33,646 nucleotides of DNA, from assembly GCA_902806435.1 (NCBI GenBank), contig CADCWO010000189.1:1-33646 (forward strand), given 5' to 3'. This stretch comes from an uncultured Synechococcales cyanobacterium (GTDB taxonomy: Bacteria > Cyanobacteriota > Cyanobacteriia > Thermosynechococcales > Thermosynechococcaceae). The notes beneath the pieces were generated by a model. That model was not told where the DNA came from, did not search any database, and was given only the letters and a program-made list of their open reading frames with translations. Of this stretch, positions 25,468-33,646 are shown in pieces. The stretch's first letter is position 1. Every line of letters starts with the position of its first letter. Position numbers and translations under genes: made by a program.

Positions 25468-26301
25468 TTAGGTCCGTCCACGAACTGCATCAGCAGCGTC
25501 TTCTGCCGCTCGCTGTGTCCCTTTAGCAGCGTCATCGGTCTTATTTTGGACAAAATCAGTTGCGTCTTCGGTGGCCCGCTTGACACTCTTAGTAACTCGA
25601 TTGAATATATTGCCGGAAGCATCCTGCGCGTCTGCAGCCGCTTCATTAGCTTTATATTGGGCCCGATCAGCAGTATCTCTAGAAGCCTGCCGCACATCCC
25701 TAGCTGTCTCACTGGCCTTGGTGCTAGCCCGGTTAGCCGTGGCATCAACATTCCGCTGCGCTTCGTTAACCGCACTTTCGGTATTGCCAGTCACTTTTTC
25801 CGCTGCTGACTTAACATTGTCACTAAACTGACCAAGGGTATTTTTAGCTTCATCGGTAGCTTGCCGTGCTGTGTCCCCAGCAGCCTGCGTATTTTGTTTC
25901 ACATTCTGGTTGAACTGGTCAAGGTTCTCATTCTTCTTACCCAAGATGCGGCGCGATGTTTCCCCAACATCTGCTGTCTCGTCAATCACGTTGCGCTCAG
26001 CATTCTCAATCAGCCCTTGAGCCTTTCTTTCGGCTTCTGTTGTATTCAACCGAGGATCAACATCAGGGCTGCCATTCATCCCGGTCTGTGGCCTTGTTTT
26101 GATCCGAGAATCTTTGGTGATTTGAGGTTCAGCCTTGCCAGGCAAACCCTTGAGAGAAGTGCCTTCGTAGGCAGTCGTTCCAGGCTCTTTAGCTGTAGCT
26201 CGATTACAAGCAGTGTTGACTACCAGTACGAGGCCAATCAGAAAAACTGTCAAGAGTTGGCGCAATCGGATACTTTTAAGGGACGCAATTAATCTTTTCA
26301 T
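25468..26301 (-). CDS. LEA/apolipoprotein-like lipoprotein
   Basis: 277-residue exported lipoprotein. The signal peptide runs from MKRL through a hydrophobic core to VVNTAC, making Cys32 the lipid anchor. The mature protein from about residue 95 on is almost pure amphipathic helix. It is rich in Ala, Asp, Lys, Glu, Asn and Thr with recurring 11-residue-like units (for example TARQATDEAKNT, AADAQDASGN), like group 3 LEA or apolipoprotein-type proteins that shield membranes during drying or stress. That role is inferred. The ATG at 26301 is preferred because GGAG stands 7 nt upstream and the start then matches the neighbouring gene; an ATG at 26319 would add six residues. It follows its leader-paralogue at 26457-27032 with 155 bp between. 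Confidence 0.8.
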   Translation of the reverse strand: MKRLIASLKSIRLRQLLTVFLIGLVLVVNTACNRATAKEPGTTAYEGTSLKGLPGKAEPQITKDSRIKTRPQTGMNGSPDVDPRLNTTEAERKAQGLIENAERNVIDETADVGETSRRILGKKNENLDQFNQNVKQNTQAAGDTARQATDEAKNTLGQFSDNVKSAAEKVTGNTESAVNEAQRNVDATANRASTKASETARDVRQASRDTADRAQYKANEAAADAQDASGNIFNRVTKSVKRATEDATDFVQNKTDDAAKGTQRAAEDAADAVRGRT

Positions 26302-26359
26302 AGAAATACTCCATGCCATTGTTGCAAGCGGATTGAATTTTATTTCTTAGTAACCTTGA

Positions 26360-26387
26360 TGGATGAAACGGTTATAGTCTTCATCCA
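26360..26387. repeat. 8-bp inverted repeat between the lipoprotein genes
   Basis: TGGATGAA and TTCATCCA flank a 12-nt spacer, about 60 bp upstream of the LEA-like lipoprotein start. It could be an operator for that gene or a weak 3' hairpin of the one before it. No T-tract follows. Confidence 0.4.
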
Positions 26388-26456
26388 CGGGGGCACCTTA
26401 AAGTGAACTAACTTTATCTAGCACCTAAAGGCGGGGAAGCAGAGAACGGTAAACCC

Positions 26457-27032
26457 TTACTTGTGGCGAGCTGGATTACTCTGCGCTTCTGGTCGGGCAC
26501 CGGCCTCATCTGACTTAGATTTTAAGAAGGCTGAAGCATCTCTAAACTCTGTGCCAATCTTCTCCAGAATGTTTGCATCTGGATCTCTTTGGATCAGAGT
26601 TGGTTGATCCCGGCCCGCAGTTTGCTGAGCTTCTTTGCTGAGAATTCGCTCTTGACCACCACTTAGTATGCTCTTCGTTCCAGTGGTTTGGTTGGTACCT
26701 GGATAAATTAGCTTTCCAGCGTTTTCACTACTTGCGACAGCAGCAAGCAAGGTATTGGAGCCTAGCTGAAGGTCAGCCCGGTTCGACTGAGCGTTGCCTG
26801 CTTTAACATTCACATTAGGATCGGTGGAAGACTTGGAGTTAAGAAAACTATCTCCACCCGCCTTATTTGGGTTATTCATCCCTCCAGCTTGAACAGCAGG
26901 GTTCTTGGGGTTTGCTCCCTGAGTATTACCGGAACTACAAGCAGTACTGGTAAACAGTAATACTACTGCTGCGAAGATAGTGAATAATTGACCTAAGCGC
27001 AGTTGTTTGCAGAACGAAGCTAACCTTTTCAC
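26457..27032 (-). CDS. hypothetical lipoprotein
   Basis: 191 residues, not assigned to a family. The signal peptide (MKRLASFCKQLRLGQLFTIF, then a hydrophobic run) ends in STAC with Cys32 as lipid anchor, the same position as in the neighbouring lipoprotein. The mature part is polar, low in aromatic residues and rich in Asn, Gly, Ser and Ala, so probably flexible. The start is GTG at 27032 with AGGAG about 9 nt upstream. The first 32 residues and the ribosome-binding region resemble those of the LEA-like gene, while the remainder does not. This points to duplication followed by divergence, or exchange of a secretion leader. Confidence 0.75.
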   Translation of the reverse strand: MKRLASFCKQLRLGQLFTIFAAVVLLFTSTACSSGNTQGANPKNPAVQAGGMNNPNKAGGDSFLNSKSSTDPNVNVKAGNAQSNRADLQLGSNTLLAAVASSENAGKLIYPGTNQTTGTKSILSGGQERILSKEAQQTAGRDQPTLIQRDPDANILEKIGTEFRDASAFLKSKSDEAGARPEAQSNPARHK

Positions 27033-27393
27033 GAGAAAATACTCCTTACTTTTGTCTTAAGCACAACGAACATATAGCTTCAAAATCTTAAAAGTAACGG
27101 TAGAGCTGTAAGCTCATAACTCTCTCAATAACTGCCCCTTGTAAAATTTATCTAACTCAACGAGGTGATAAATGTATCTTTGTTGAGGCAGTATGTAGAG
27201 CTATCCACTCTAAACTGAAGCTTTTATTAGGTAACTTTACTCTCATGTCCCGTAAAGCATATTACCAAAGGAGCGATCGCGCCCTCTAGCTAAAGTCACA
27301 TTCCTCAACAGTACTTTAATCCTTAAGCGATTAAGAGCCCCCCAGCTTTAGCCAGAGGACTCCAAAAGTTTATACATTAGGGAAGTTGCTAAG
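27033..27393. other. intergenic region upstream of the hypothetical lipoprotein
   Basis: 361 bases with no gene. The part near 27033-27200 should hold the lipoprotein promoter. One HIP1 octamer lies near 27275 and a small 5-bp palindrome near 27324. No clear terminator for the methyltransferase gene was found. Confidence 0.4.
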
Positions 27394-28485
27394 TTAGGCA
27401 GGTTTATGAGCGACCAGGTACTTACTCATAAAATGCACGTGAGTGCTAATATTCCTAAACCCAGCCTTTTCTAGTCGTTCTACTAGATTGTCCGTTGTGT
27501 AGTGCCGGTAGTAGGGTTCGTGGAACATCTGTGGAAAGTTTTCCATCATCGGCATCATTTCTGGAGAATCACTGACTTGAATTGAATCGCAGATCACAAA
27601 TACACCTCCCGGTTTAGTGACGCGGAAACATTGGTCAATCACTTGCTGGCGGACTTCACCAGGCAGTTCGTGGAAGAGAAACACACTACTGACAGCATGG
27701 AAATAGTTATCTAAGTAAGGGAGGCTTTCCGCATTCGCTTGCAGTAGCTGTGGCAATTCCCCCCGGTTTTCAGATAAAAGCTGATTGGCTTTGCGTAGGT
27801 AGGCTGGCGACAAATCTGTGCCAAAAAGAGAAGCATGGGGGAAAGCTGCCCGCAGGAGCCTCAGTGTCCGACCAGTGCCACAAGCGACATCTAAGAGGCG
27901 GATTTGCCGAGGTGAGACATCATTAAACGCTTGCAAACCTTGCTTCAAAGGAGCAAGAATACGCCGACGCATAGCATCTGCTGTCCCACCAAACAGAAGT
28001 TCTACCTGCAAGTCGTATAAATTGGCAGATGTATCGCTTAGATAGCCGTTGGTTTGATGATGAAAGTTTTGGGTGTAGTAGCTGGGATAGTCTTCAGTTA
28101 ATACATCTGCTGAAAAATCCTGGTACTTCTTCCCCTTAGCCCGCTCCCACATTTGAGGTAGATCAAGCCAAATTTCTGGGTAGTACCGGAAGAATTCGGT
28201 CCAAGGATTATCAAAAAGTAGACTGTGGGGGTAAATACCTTGCTGGGCATCTTGCCAGTCCACTTCTATTAACTGATCAAATCGCTGTTGCAGGCGTTGC
28301 AAATGTTCAGCATCCAGCGGTATCGCTTGTTGATTCATTGGAGAAGCGAGATTCAGCAAGCGGGAACTGAGAGCTTTGTGGGCTAAGCCAAAGTAGTTTT
28401 TGCTCCACTGAAAAGTTTGGTAAGCAAGCTTACCTAGGGTTTCAGGTGTTGGAAGAACTTCATTAATACTTGAAGTGGACTGCAT
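27394..28485 (-). CDS. class I SAM-dependent methyltransferase
   Basis: 363 residues from the ATG at 28485; a TTG three codons upstream (28494) is also in frame. The C-terminal half is a Rossmann methyltransferase domain. Motif I is LLDVACGTGRT (glycine-rich loop at about 199-205), the acidic loop GTDLSPAYL follows, then ANAESLPYLDNYF and VFLFHELP, then RVTKPGGVFVI. The fold resembles UbiE/COQ5-type quinone or tocopherol methyltransferases, but substrate is not determinable. The N-terminal 150 residues are an extension with WTEFFRYYPEIWLDLPQMW and a region of aromatic residues, which I cannot assign. No signal peptide. It stands alone on the minus strand, divergent from the small ORF and kinase. 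Confidence 0.85.
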   Translation of the reverse strand: MQSTSSINEVLPTPETLGKLAYQTFQWSKNYFGLAHKALSSRLLNLASPMNQQAIPLDAEHLQRLQQRFDQLIEVDWQDAQQGIYPHSLLFDNPWTEFFRYYPEIWLDLPQMWERAKGKKYQDFSADVLTEDYPSYYTQNFHHQTNGYLSDTSANLYDLQVELLFGGTADAMRRRILAPLKQGLQAFNDVSPRQIRLLDVACGTGRTLRLLRAAFPHASLFGTDLSPAYLRKANQLLSENRGELPQLLQANAESLPYLDNYFHAVSSVFLFHELPGEVRQQVIDQCFRVTKPGGVFVICDSIQVSDSPEMMPMMENFPQMFHEPYYRHYTTDNLVERLEKAGFRNISTHVHFMSKYLVAHKPA

Positions 28486-28668
28486 AGCACTCAAAGTTTC
28501 TTTACATTAAATTCTGTTTCCATCATAAATCGATCATTTCTGATTTGCTTCCCGTTGCTAAATGGCAACAAAGCACGAGTCATTTGCTCGAGCATAGGAC
28601 CTCCCTCCTAAAAACACCTTCATCTCTAAGCTGAGGCAGCCCTAGTAATCGCACTACCAAGCATCTGA

Positions 28669-28941
28669 ATGTCTAGCGAGCCAGTACTGATGAATAAATA
28701 TCTATTTAGCGATACAACGAAGTTAAAGATATTTTTATCCTGGTTCCAACTGATACTTGCTATTTCTGTGTATGCCTCAGAACTAGGAGGCCAAGTTTAC
28801 TCCTCCAGTGCCCCCACCCAGCGACATGGCCAAATAGACCTTAGTAAACAGGCGCAAGTCTTCAAAACTGACTTAGTGGCTCGAGCTAGAGTACTGGCTT
28901 GTAAGAATTTTAATCGCTGTCGCGGATTGATGCTGGTATGA
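28669..28941 (+). CDS. small hypothetical protein with signal-like helix, overlapping the kinase start
   Basis: 90 residues from the ATG at 28669; an ATG at 28690 would give 83. Residues 21-36 are hydrophobic and end in SVYA-SE, which fits a signal peptide or a membrane anchor. The rest is basic and has two Cys near the end (77 and 83). I recognise no family. Its TGA overlaps the kinase ATG by four bases (ATGA at 28938-28941), an arrangement typical of coupled translation. This is the main support that it is a real gene. It has no clear Shine-Dalgarno. Confidence 0.45.
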   Translation: MSSEPVLMNKYLFSDTTKLKIFLSWFQLILAISVYASELGGQVYSSSAPTQRHGQIDLSKQAQVFKTDLVARARVLACKNFNRCRGLMLV

Positions 28942-30494
28942 GGAATAGTTCAGACCCAAACATTGGCCAACTGTTGAGCAACCGTTACCTACTCCTAGAG
29001 TTAGTAGGTAAAGGGTCAATGGGACACGTTTACCGTGCAGATGACGTTCTATTAGGAAAAGTACCTGTTGCAGTCAAGTTTTTGGCTCGAACCCTTCTAA
29101 CGGAGGGGATGAAAGTTCGCTTTGCCCATGAAGCCCGCACGGGTGCCCAGCTAGGCCAAAAAAGTATACACGTTGTGCGGGTGATTGATTACGGGGTGAA
29201 TCAGTCTGAAGTTCCCTTCTACGTGATGGAGTATTTACAAGGTAAGAACCTAAGTGATGTGCTTAGTGTTTGCCCACTCTCTGTGCCCCGATTTTTAGTC
29301 ATTGCTCGGCATGTCTGTCTGGGATTGCAGTGTGCCCACCAAGGAGTCAATGTGAAGGGGAAGCTTTGTCCGATTATTCACCGAGATGTTAAACCCAGCA
29401 ATGTCTTGCTGGTTCAAGACCCCAGCTTGGGTGAACTGGCTAAAGTTTTAGACTTTGGCATTGCTCAATTTTTGAGCGATCAGATAGACAGCAATCAAAC
29501 TCAGCCGTTTATGGGAACTCCGGCCTACTGCTCCCCAGAGCAAATGAAGGGATCTGAGCTCGATAGCCGCTCTGATATCTACAGTTTGGGCGTGATGATG
29601 TTTGAAATGCTGACTGGTAAGTTGCCAGTTCAACCGGATACCCATACCCTTAGTGGCTGGTCCAAGGCCCACCGATTTCAAACGCCTACTTCTCTACAGA
29701 CCGTGAACCCAGGCCTCCAACTTCCACGGTCATTGCATGACTTGATCGTGAGTTGTTTGGCAAAACTGCAAGGCGATCGTCCGCAGTCAATTGGTGAGAT
29801 TCTCAAGTGTCTAGAGTCGTATGAGCAAATGTCTGCAACCGGGCAAGGGTTTCAACCCTACAGTCAGACGTTAGCCCATCAAGCAACCCATGTGCCTAAA
29901 TCCTATTTGCCAACGTTGATTGAGGATGTTTGCTGGCAAGCTACTTGGCCTGCGGATAAGCCTAGGGCTGAAATTGTCTTTCCCCACCTTGTCCAGACCT
30001 CACACAATGTGGCAGCAGCGTTGTGGGTGATGATGCCGCACGCTGAAATCCAAAAGCGGTTTTTGAGTACTCGCTATAACCAGTTTTTATGCTTGATAGC
30101 TCCTCATCCAATGGTGTTATGGATCACCACAATCTACGATCGCTCGTCAGGACCACGCTGGCTTCCCTGTTATTTAGATCTTAAGCATCCCCGTAGTTTT
30201 GAAACCGCTTCGCTATTAGGTGAAGCAGGCTACTACCCACTGCTCTTTTTTGGCTTAGAGGCACCCCAAAAATGTGTCAATGTCATGACTCTAGCCATTG
30301 CCCCATACCAATGCCATTTGTTACAAGATTGGCTGCAACTCAGTCAGGATTACACGTCTACCGCAGCCCCAAACATAACCAAGGGCTTGCTAAAAGCAGA
30401 GTTTGAAAGACTAAAGCCTCAGATCTTGCAAAAACTCAAGGGCTCTAGCCAGAGAGTAGAGGCGTGGCGACCCAACTCATCTAACACTTTCTAG
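28938..30494 (+). CDS. serine/threonine protein kinase with unknown C-terminal domain
   Basis: 518 residues, Hanks-type kinase at about 15-295. The glycine loop is GKGSMGHVY (24-32), the ATP Lys47 lies in VAVKFL and its Glu65 partner in HEAR. The catalytic loop HRDVKPSN is at 148-155 (Asp150), DFG at 172-174 and GTPAYCSPEQ at 193-202. All key residues are present, so it should be active. No membrane helix is visible, so it is cytoplasmic. The C-terminal 200 residues (about 320-518) form a globular region with many Trp, His and Pro that I cannot place. The start at 28938 overlaps the small ORF, and no separate Shine-Dalgarno is evident. It is convergent with the peptidase gene (27 bp apart). 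Confidence 0.92.
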   Translation: MRNSSDPNIGQLLSNRYLLLELVGKGSMGHVYRADDVLLGKVPVAVKFLARTLLTEGMKVRFAHEARTGAQLGQKSIHVVRVIDYGVNQSEVPFYVMEYLQGKNLSDVLSVCPLSVPRFLVIARHVCLGLQCAHQGVNVKGKLCPIIHRDVKPSNVLLVQDPSLGELAKVLDFGIAQFLSDQIDSNQTQPFMGTPAYCSPEQMKGSELDSRSDIYSLGVMMFEMLTGKLPVQPDTHTLSGWSKAHRFQTPTSLQTVNPGLQLPRSLHDLIVSCLAKLQGDRPQSIGEILKCLESYEQMSATGQGFQPYSQTLAHQATHVPKSYLPTLIEDVCWQATWPADKPRAEIVFPHLVQTSHNVAAALWVMMPHAEIQKRFLSTRYNQFLCLIAPHPMVLWITTIYDRSSGPRWLPCYLDLKHPRSFETASLLGEAGYYPLLFFGLEAPQKCVNVMTLAIAPYQCHLLQDWLQLSQDYTSTAAPNITKGLLKAEFERLKPQILQKLKGSSQRVEAWRPNSSNTF

Positions 30495-30521
30495 ACCTGT
30501 GGAAGTCAGCGATAATTAGGG

Positions 30522-31796
30522 TTACAGGTAAGCGCCTGGGTCAATTGGCTCTCCGTTATAGCGAACTTCAAAGTGTAGGTGGGGCCCTGTAGAGAGACCC
30601 GTAGAACCGACAGCAGCGATCGCTTGCCCCCGCTTCACCACTTGCCCTTCAACCACATAAAGCTGGCTGCTGTGACCATACAGGGTGATGATGGCATTGC
30701 CATGATCAATGATCACGGCATTACCGTAGCCCCCGTACCAACCGGCAAAGATCACCGTACCGCGATCAGCAGCGCGAATTGGGCTACCATACTCGGCCCC
30801 AAAATCCATCCCGGAATGAAACCGATTGGAACCAAGTACAGGGTGCATCCGCCAACCGAAAACACTGGTAATCGGTCCATTACTGGGAAAGCTCATTCGC
30901 CCTGTGCCATAAACCACAACCGTATTGGCATCCTGACGCTGGTTTAAGCGCTGTTGAATGACTAAACCAATATTTTCGGAGTCAGTAGCTAACTGAACTT
31001 CCGCTGCCGCTAGTGCTTGGCGATCCGTACTCAGGCGCTTAACCAGTTTCGCCTGTACCTGAGCCTGTTCCTCAAATTCTGAGCGTTGGGCTGACAATTG
31101 CTGTGTCAGTAAGGCAATTTCATTCTTCTTGAATTCAACCTGCTGCTTCTGAGTATTAATCTTATTTGCCTCTGCTTTGAGACTAGCAAGAACCCGTTGA
31201 TCAGCTTGGTAGACTAGCTTTAGCTGGTGACGCCGGTCCAAAAACTGCTCTAAGGTTTGACTTTGTAACAAAGCGGCCCAACCACTAGTTGTGCGCCGTC
31301 GCTGTAGAAAACGAAGCCGCGCTACGGTTGCTGACTGTTTTTGTTGATGGGCTTTTTGCGTGGTGACTAAGTCTGTTTCTAACTGTTGTAACTGCGCGGT
31401 TGCGGCAGCGATTTGGGCTTCGTTACTCTCAATTTGAGTTGTCGCGATGTCGATATTTCGCCGTAGACCCTCTAGCCGGCGTTGAGCAGCACCTTTAATC
31501 TTTTGCAGATGCTGCTGTTGTTTTGCTACACCTGTGCGATATTGCTCAACCTTTTGCTGTATCTGCTGCAAGTTTTCCACAGTTGGGGGTGCCGCTTGCG
31601 CCAGCAATCCAAACGGGCGTGCCCAAAAAATCAAGCAACAACTTAAAACAAATGCAGACATTGCGCTCAACCAAACCGCAGTAGAGCAATGTTGCCATGA
31701 CAGGAATTTAGGTTTTTGGTTTAGAGTCACATTAGTTGTGAGTGTGTCTAGAGCTGAGCAGTGTGACCATTTTTTGCTAGAGCGTTGAATTAGCAC
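30522..31796 (-). CDS. M23/LytM-type peptidoglycan peptidase with coiled coil
   Basis: 424 residues. A hydrophobic segment at about 40-66 ends in LLAQA and serves as signal peptide or anchor. A long coiled coil (about 72-290) follows, as in EnvC. The C-terminal M23 domain (about 305-424) has an intact zinc and catalytic set: His327 and Asp331 (HSGMD), His375 (YGHS), and His406-Leu-His408. It is therefore a likely active endopeptidase and not only an amidase activator. Role inferred: septal or envelope peptidoglycan cleavage. The start is a GTG at 31796 with no strong Shine-Dalgarno; the unusually long 40-residue lead before the hydrophobic core leaves the true start open. It is divergent from aroB with 84 bp between. 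Confidence 0.88.
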   Translation of the reverse strand: MLIQRSSKKWSHCSALDTLTTNVTLNQKPKFLSWQHCSTAVWLSAMSAFVLSCCLIFWARPFGLLAQAAPPTVENLQQIQQKVEQYRTGVAKQQQHLQKIKGAAQRRLEGLRRNIDIATTQIESNEAQIAAATAQLQQLETDLVTTQKAHQQKQSATVARLRFLQRRRTTSGWAALLQSQTLEQFLDRRHQLKLVYQADQRVLASLKAEANKINTQKQQVEFKKNEIALLTQQLSAQRSEFEEQAQVQAKLVKRLSTDRQALAAAEVQLATDSENIGLVIQQRLNQRQDANTVVVYGTGRMSFPSNGPITSVFGWRMHPVLGSNRFHSGMDFGAEYGSPIRAADRGTVIFAGWYGGYGNAVIIDHGNAIITLYGHSSQLYVVEGQVVKRGQAIAAVGSTGLSTGPHLHFEVRYNGEPIDPGAYL

Positions 31797-31880
31797 CGCT
31801 GTAGTTCATCAATGTCCGCCATCAGGATAGCCTCTGCAAGCTAAAATATTGCTCACCCAGCCTGAGTAAAGAGAGTAATC

Positions 31881-33005
31881 ATGTTGTCTGTCATCCATGT
31901 TAATTTACCGCACCAGCCTTACGACATTGTGATCGCCGCTGGTGGACTTGGGCGATTAGGAGAGTTGATGACAGGCGATCGCCACCAGGCGCAGGATTTG
32001 AAGGGTAAAGTTCTAATTGTTTCCAATCCCAAAATTTTTGACTGCTATGGTCAATCCGTGACTACTGCTCTGGAAGATAGGGGGTTTACAGTTACTTCCT
32101 GTCTTTTATCCGCTGGAGAACGGTATAAAACTCTGAAATCCGTCCAAAAAATCTATGATTGTGCCCTCGAAAGTCGGCTGGAGCGCTCCTCTACTATTGT
32201 TGCTCTAGGAGGTGGCGTGATCGGCGATACGGCAGGCTTTGCCGCAGCCACCTGGCTACGTGGGATCAATGTGGTCCAAGTGCCAACCAGTTTGCTCGCT
32301 ATGGTCGATGCCTCGATCGGCGGCAAAACAGGAGTCAACCACCCGCAAGGCAAAAATTTGATTGGCGCTTTTTACCAGCCAAGGCTAGTCGTAATTGATC
32401 CACAAGTTTTACAGACTCTGCCCCAACGGGAATTCCGGGCAGCAATGGCAGAAGTAATCAAGTACGGCGTGATCTGGGATGCAGCTTTATTTGAGCAGTT
32501 GGAGCAGTGCGATCGCCTAGATCAGCTCCGCTACTTGGCACCAGGATTGTTGTCAGAAATTCTTACTCGCTCTTGCCAAGCCAAGGTTGATGTCGTTACT
32601 AAAGATGAAAAAGAAGCAGGCTTAAGGGCAATCCTCAACTATGGGCATACGATTGGTCACGCGATCGAAAGCCTTGGCAATTATCGTCAGTTCAATCATG
32701 GGGAAGGTGTTGCCCTCGGAATGGTCGCGGTAGGGCAGATTGCGGCTGAATTGGGTTTTTGGGATGAGCAGAGTGCCCAGCAGCAGTTGGCCTTGATCAA
32801 GAAAGCAGGGCTACCCACGCAGTTGCCCACCACTTTTGAAATTTCAGCAATCGTGGCAGCGTTGCAAACGGATAAGAAAGTTCAATCTGGCCAGGTGCGG
32901 TTTATTTTGCCGACGCAGATCGGGGTAGCGATCATTAGTGATCAGGTACCTCCAGAAGCGATTGAGCGATCGCTACGACAAATGCAACAGCCGGATTTTG
33001 GTTAA
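31881..33005 (+). CDS. aroB: 3-dehydroquinate synthase (AroB)
   Basis: AroB turns DAHP into 3-dehydroquinate, the second step of the shikimate path to aromatic amino acids. 374 residues, full length. NAD-binding and substrate segments include [37 protein letters not shown] and [11 protein letters not shown]. The metal ligands are in AEVIKYG (Glu), [11 protein letters not shown] (His) and [11 protein letters not shown] (His). The ATG at 31881 has GAGAG about 6 nt upstream. The gene is tail to tail with the hydrolase gene, only two bases apart. The aromatic-pathway gene trpE is in the same window but 26 kb away. Confidence 0.96.
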   Translation: MLSVIHVNLPHQPYDIVIAAGGLGRLGELMTGDRHQAQDLKGKVLIVSNPKIFDCYGQSVTTALEDRGFTVTSCLLSAGERYKTLKSVQKIYDCALESRLERSSTIVALGGGVIGDTAGFAAATWLRGINVVQVPTSLLAMVDASIGGKTGVNHPQGKNLIGAFYQPRLVVIDPQVLQTLPQREFRAAMAEVIKYGVIWDAALFEQLEQCDRLDQLRYLAPGLLSEILTRSCQAKVDVVTKDEKEAGLRAILNYGHTIGHAIESLGNYRQFNHGEGVALGMVAVGQIAAELGFWDEQSAQQQLALIKKAGLPTQLPTTFEISAIVAALQTDKKVQSGQVRFILPTQIGVAIISDQVPPEAIERSLRQMQQPDFG

Positions 33006-33007
33006 AT

Positions 33008-33646
33008 TCAAGCCCCTACTATGCCAAGCCTAGCCGGACGAGATTTTGGAGGCTGGCGTAAAAAGCTGAGAAGTTCCCGGTTGACAACCTGGGGCGCTTC
33101 CTGTTGAATCCAGTGACCACAGTGCGACACAAACTTTAAGCGGAAAGGGGCATTAATCAACTGCTCCATACCTGCTACCAGTTTTGGACTAAAAATTGGA
33201 TCTTCTTCTGCCCATAGCAGCAAGGTTGGCACCGTTACAGGCTGGGGAGAGTGAACAAAGTTCCGCCACAAAGCTTGTGGAGATAAAAGCTGACGATAAT
33301 AACTGGCTGCGGAAGAAAGGACTCCTCCCTTCTCAAGTGCTGCTTGATAAATTTGGAGGGTTTCCGGGGTAAAAGCGGCTTTGCGCACCGCTTGTTTTTG
33401 AAACAGATCGCTAATGAAGGTTTTAGGATTTCGCTGGATTAGCCACTCTGGTACTTTTGGCAGCTGAAACGCCAAAGTCTGCCAACTCTGCCGCAATTGC
33501 TCCCAACCCATTAGTTCTCGCAAAAGCTGGTATGGATGAGGGGCATTAAGTACAGCCAAGCGATTCAAGCGGTGGGGAGAAGTCTGCGCTAAATGCCAGG
33601 CAATGATCCCACCCCAGTCATGGCCTACAACGTGAGCTCGCTGGTA
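33008..33646 (-). CDS. alpha/beta-fold hydrolase, epoxide-hydrolase-like (partial, runs off the window)
   Basis: The reading frame is open to the window edge, so the N-terminus is missing; 212 residues are visible. The first visible residues include GHDWGG, a nucleophile elbow with Asp as nucleophile, as in epoxide hydrolases and haloalkane dehalogenases. Downstream are a helical cap region (about 40-125), LLWAEEDPIF with the likely catalytic acid, and CGHWIQQEAP with the catalytic His. A TTG at 33568 should not be taken as the start, because the catalytic elbow lies upstream of it. Substrate is unknown. It is convergent with aroB, with no hairpin between them. Confidence 0.88.
   Translation of the reverse strand, partial: YQRAHVVGHDWGGIIAWHLAQTSPHRLNRLAVLNAPHPYQLLRELMGWEQLRQSWQTLAFQLPKVPEWLIQRNPKTFISDLFQKQAVRKAAFTPETLQIYQAALEKGGVLSSAASYYRQLLSPQALWRNFVHSPQPVTVPTLLLWAEEDPIFSPKLVAGMEQLINAPFRLKFVSHCGHWIQQEAPQVVNRELLSFLRQPPKSRPARLGIVGA

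Noticed and set aside
25546-26292. Plus-strand open frames across the LEA-like lipoprotein
   Set aside because: They are antisense to a gene with a clear lipobox, ribosome binding site and helical repeats; low-complexity helical coding often leaves the opposite strand open.
33008-33568. Alpha/beta-hydrolase starting at the TTG at 33568
   Set aside because: The catalytic elbow GHDWGG is encoded in frame upstream of this TTG, so the gene is truncated by the window edge and does not start here.

Overview
The window is a stretch of cyanobacterial chromosome. Marker genes are light-independent chlorophyll synthesis (chlL, chlN), the photosystem I subunit psaD, a cyAbrB-type regulator, a DICT-domain histidine kinase and the oxidative pentose phosphate cluster fbp-tal-zwf-opcA. 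The octamer GCGATCGC (HIP1) occurs about two dozen times by eye. The exact lineage cannot be fixed from this window. The fbp-tal-zwf-opcA order is known from Nostoc-type filamentous cyanobacteria, and psaD next to trpE is also known from Synechocystis. No rRNA, tRNA, CRISPR array, prophage or intact insertion sequence was found.

Layout. 1-345: tail of a probable IS200/IS605-type element (C-terminal codons plus a terminal hairpin), then the chlN terminator. 346-2689: chlL-chlN on the minus strand, followed by a hairpin-rich stretch of about 980 bp. 3673-11275: minus-strand genes for a Crp/NtcA-like regulator, TrpE, PsaD (own strong RBS and intrinsic terminator), a DICT-GAF histidine kinase, a TPR protein, a DUF4168-like lipoprotein and DNA polymerase III delta (holA). 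11354-11980: cobH/cbiC, divergent from holA. 12461-15679: cyAbrB, divergent from an unusual sdhB whose reading frame continues into a complete high-light-inducible-protein (HLIP) domain, followed by a MalK/UgpC-type ABC ATPase. 15731-18128: a three-domain S1 ribosomal protein and a proline-rich TonB-like protein on the minus strand. 18623-25398: fbp-tal-zwf-opcA-cbiA on the plus strand. 25468-28485: two lipoproteins with matching leaders and a SAM methyltransferase on the minus strand. 28669-33646: a small secreted-type ORF overlapping a Ser/Thr kinase, a LytM-type peptidase, aroB, and an alpha/beta-hydrolase that runs off the window.

How the genes work together. The fbp-tal-zwf-opcA block supplies carbon flow and NADPH in the dark. 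Both Zwf (Cys187, Cys445) and OpcA (Cys393, Cys399) keep cysteines at positions tied to redox control. ChlL/ChlN serve dark chlorophyll synthesis, PsaD is the ferredoxin-docking subunit of photosystem I, and SdhB feeds electrons to the thylakoid quinone pool.

The most interesting feature is the SdhB-HLIP fusion. It would join a respiratory iron-sulfur subunit to a chlorophyll-binding membrane helix, and an in-frame ATG at 14340 could also yield a free 63-residue HLIP. Several starts were moved from the longest frame to a better-supported ATG (psaD, zwf, holA, cobH, cyAbrB, S1, kinase, methyltransferase, LEA-like lipoprotein).
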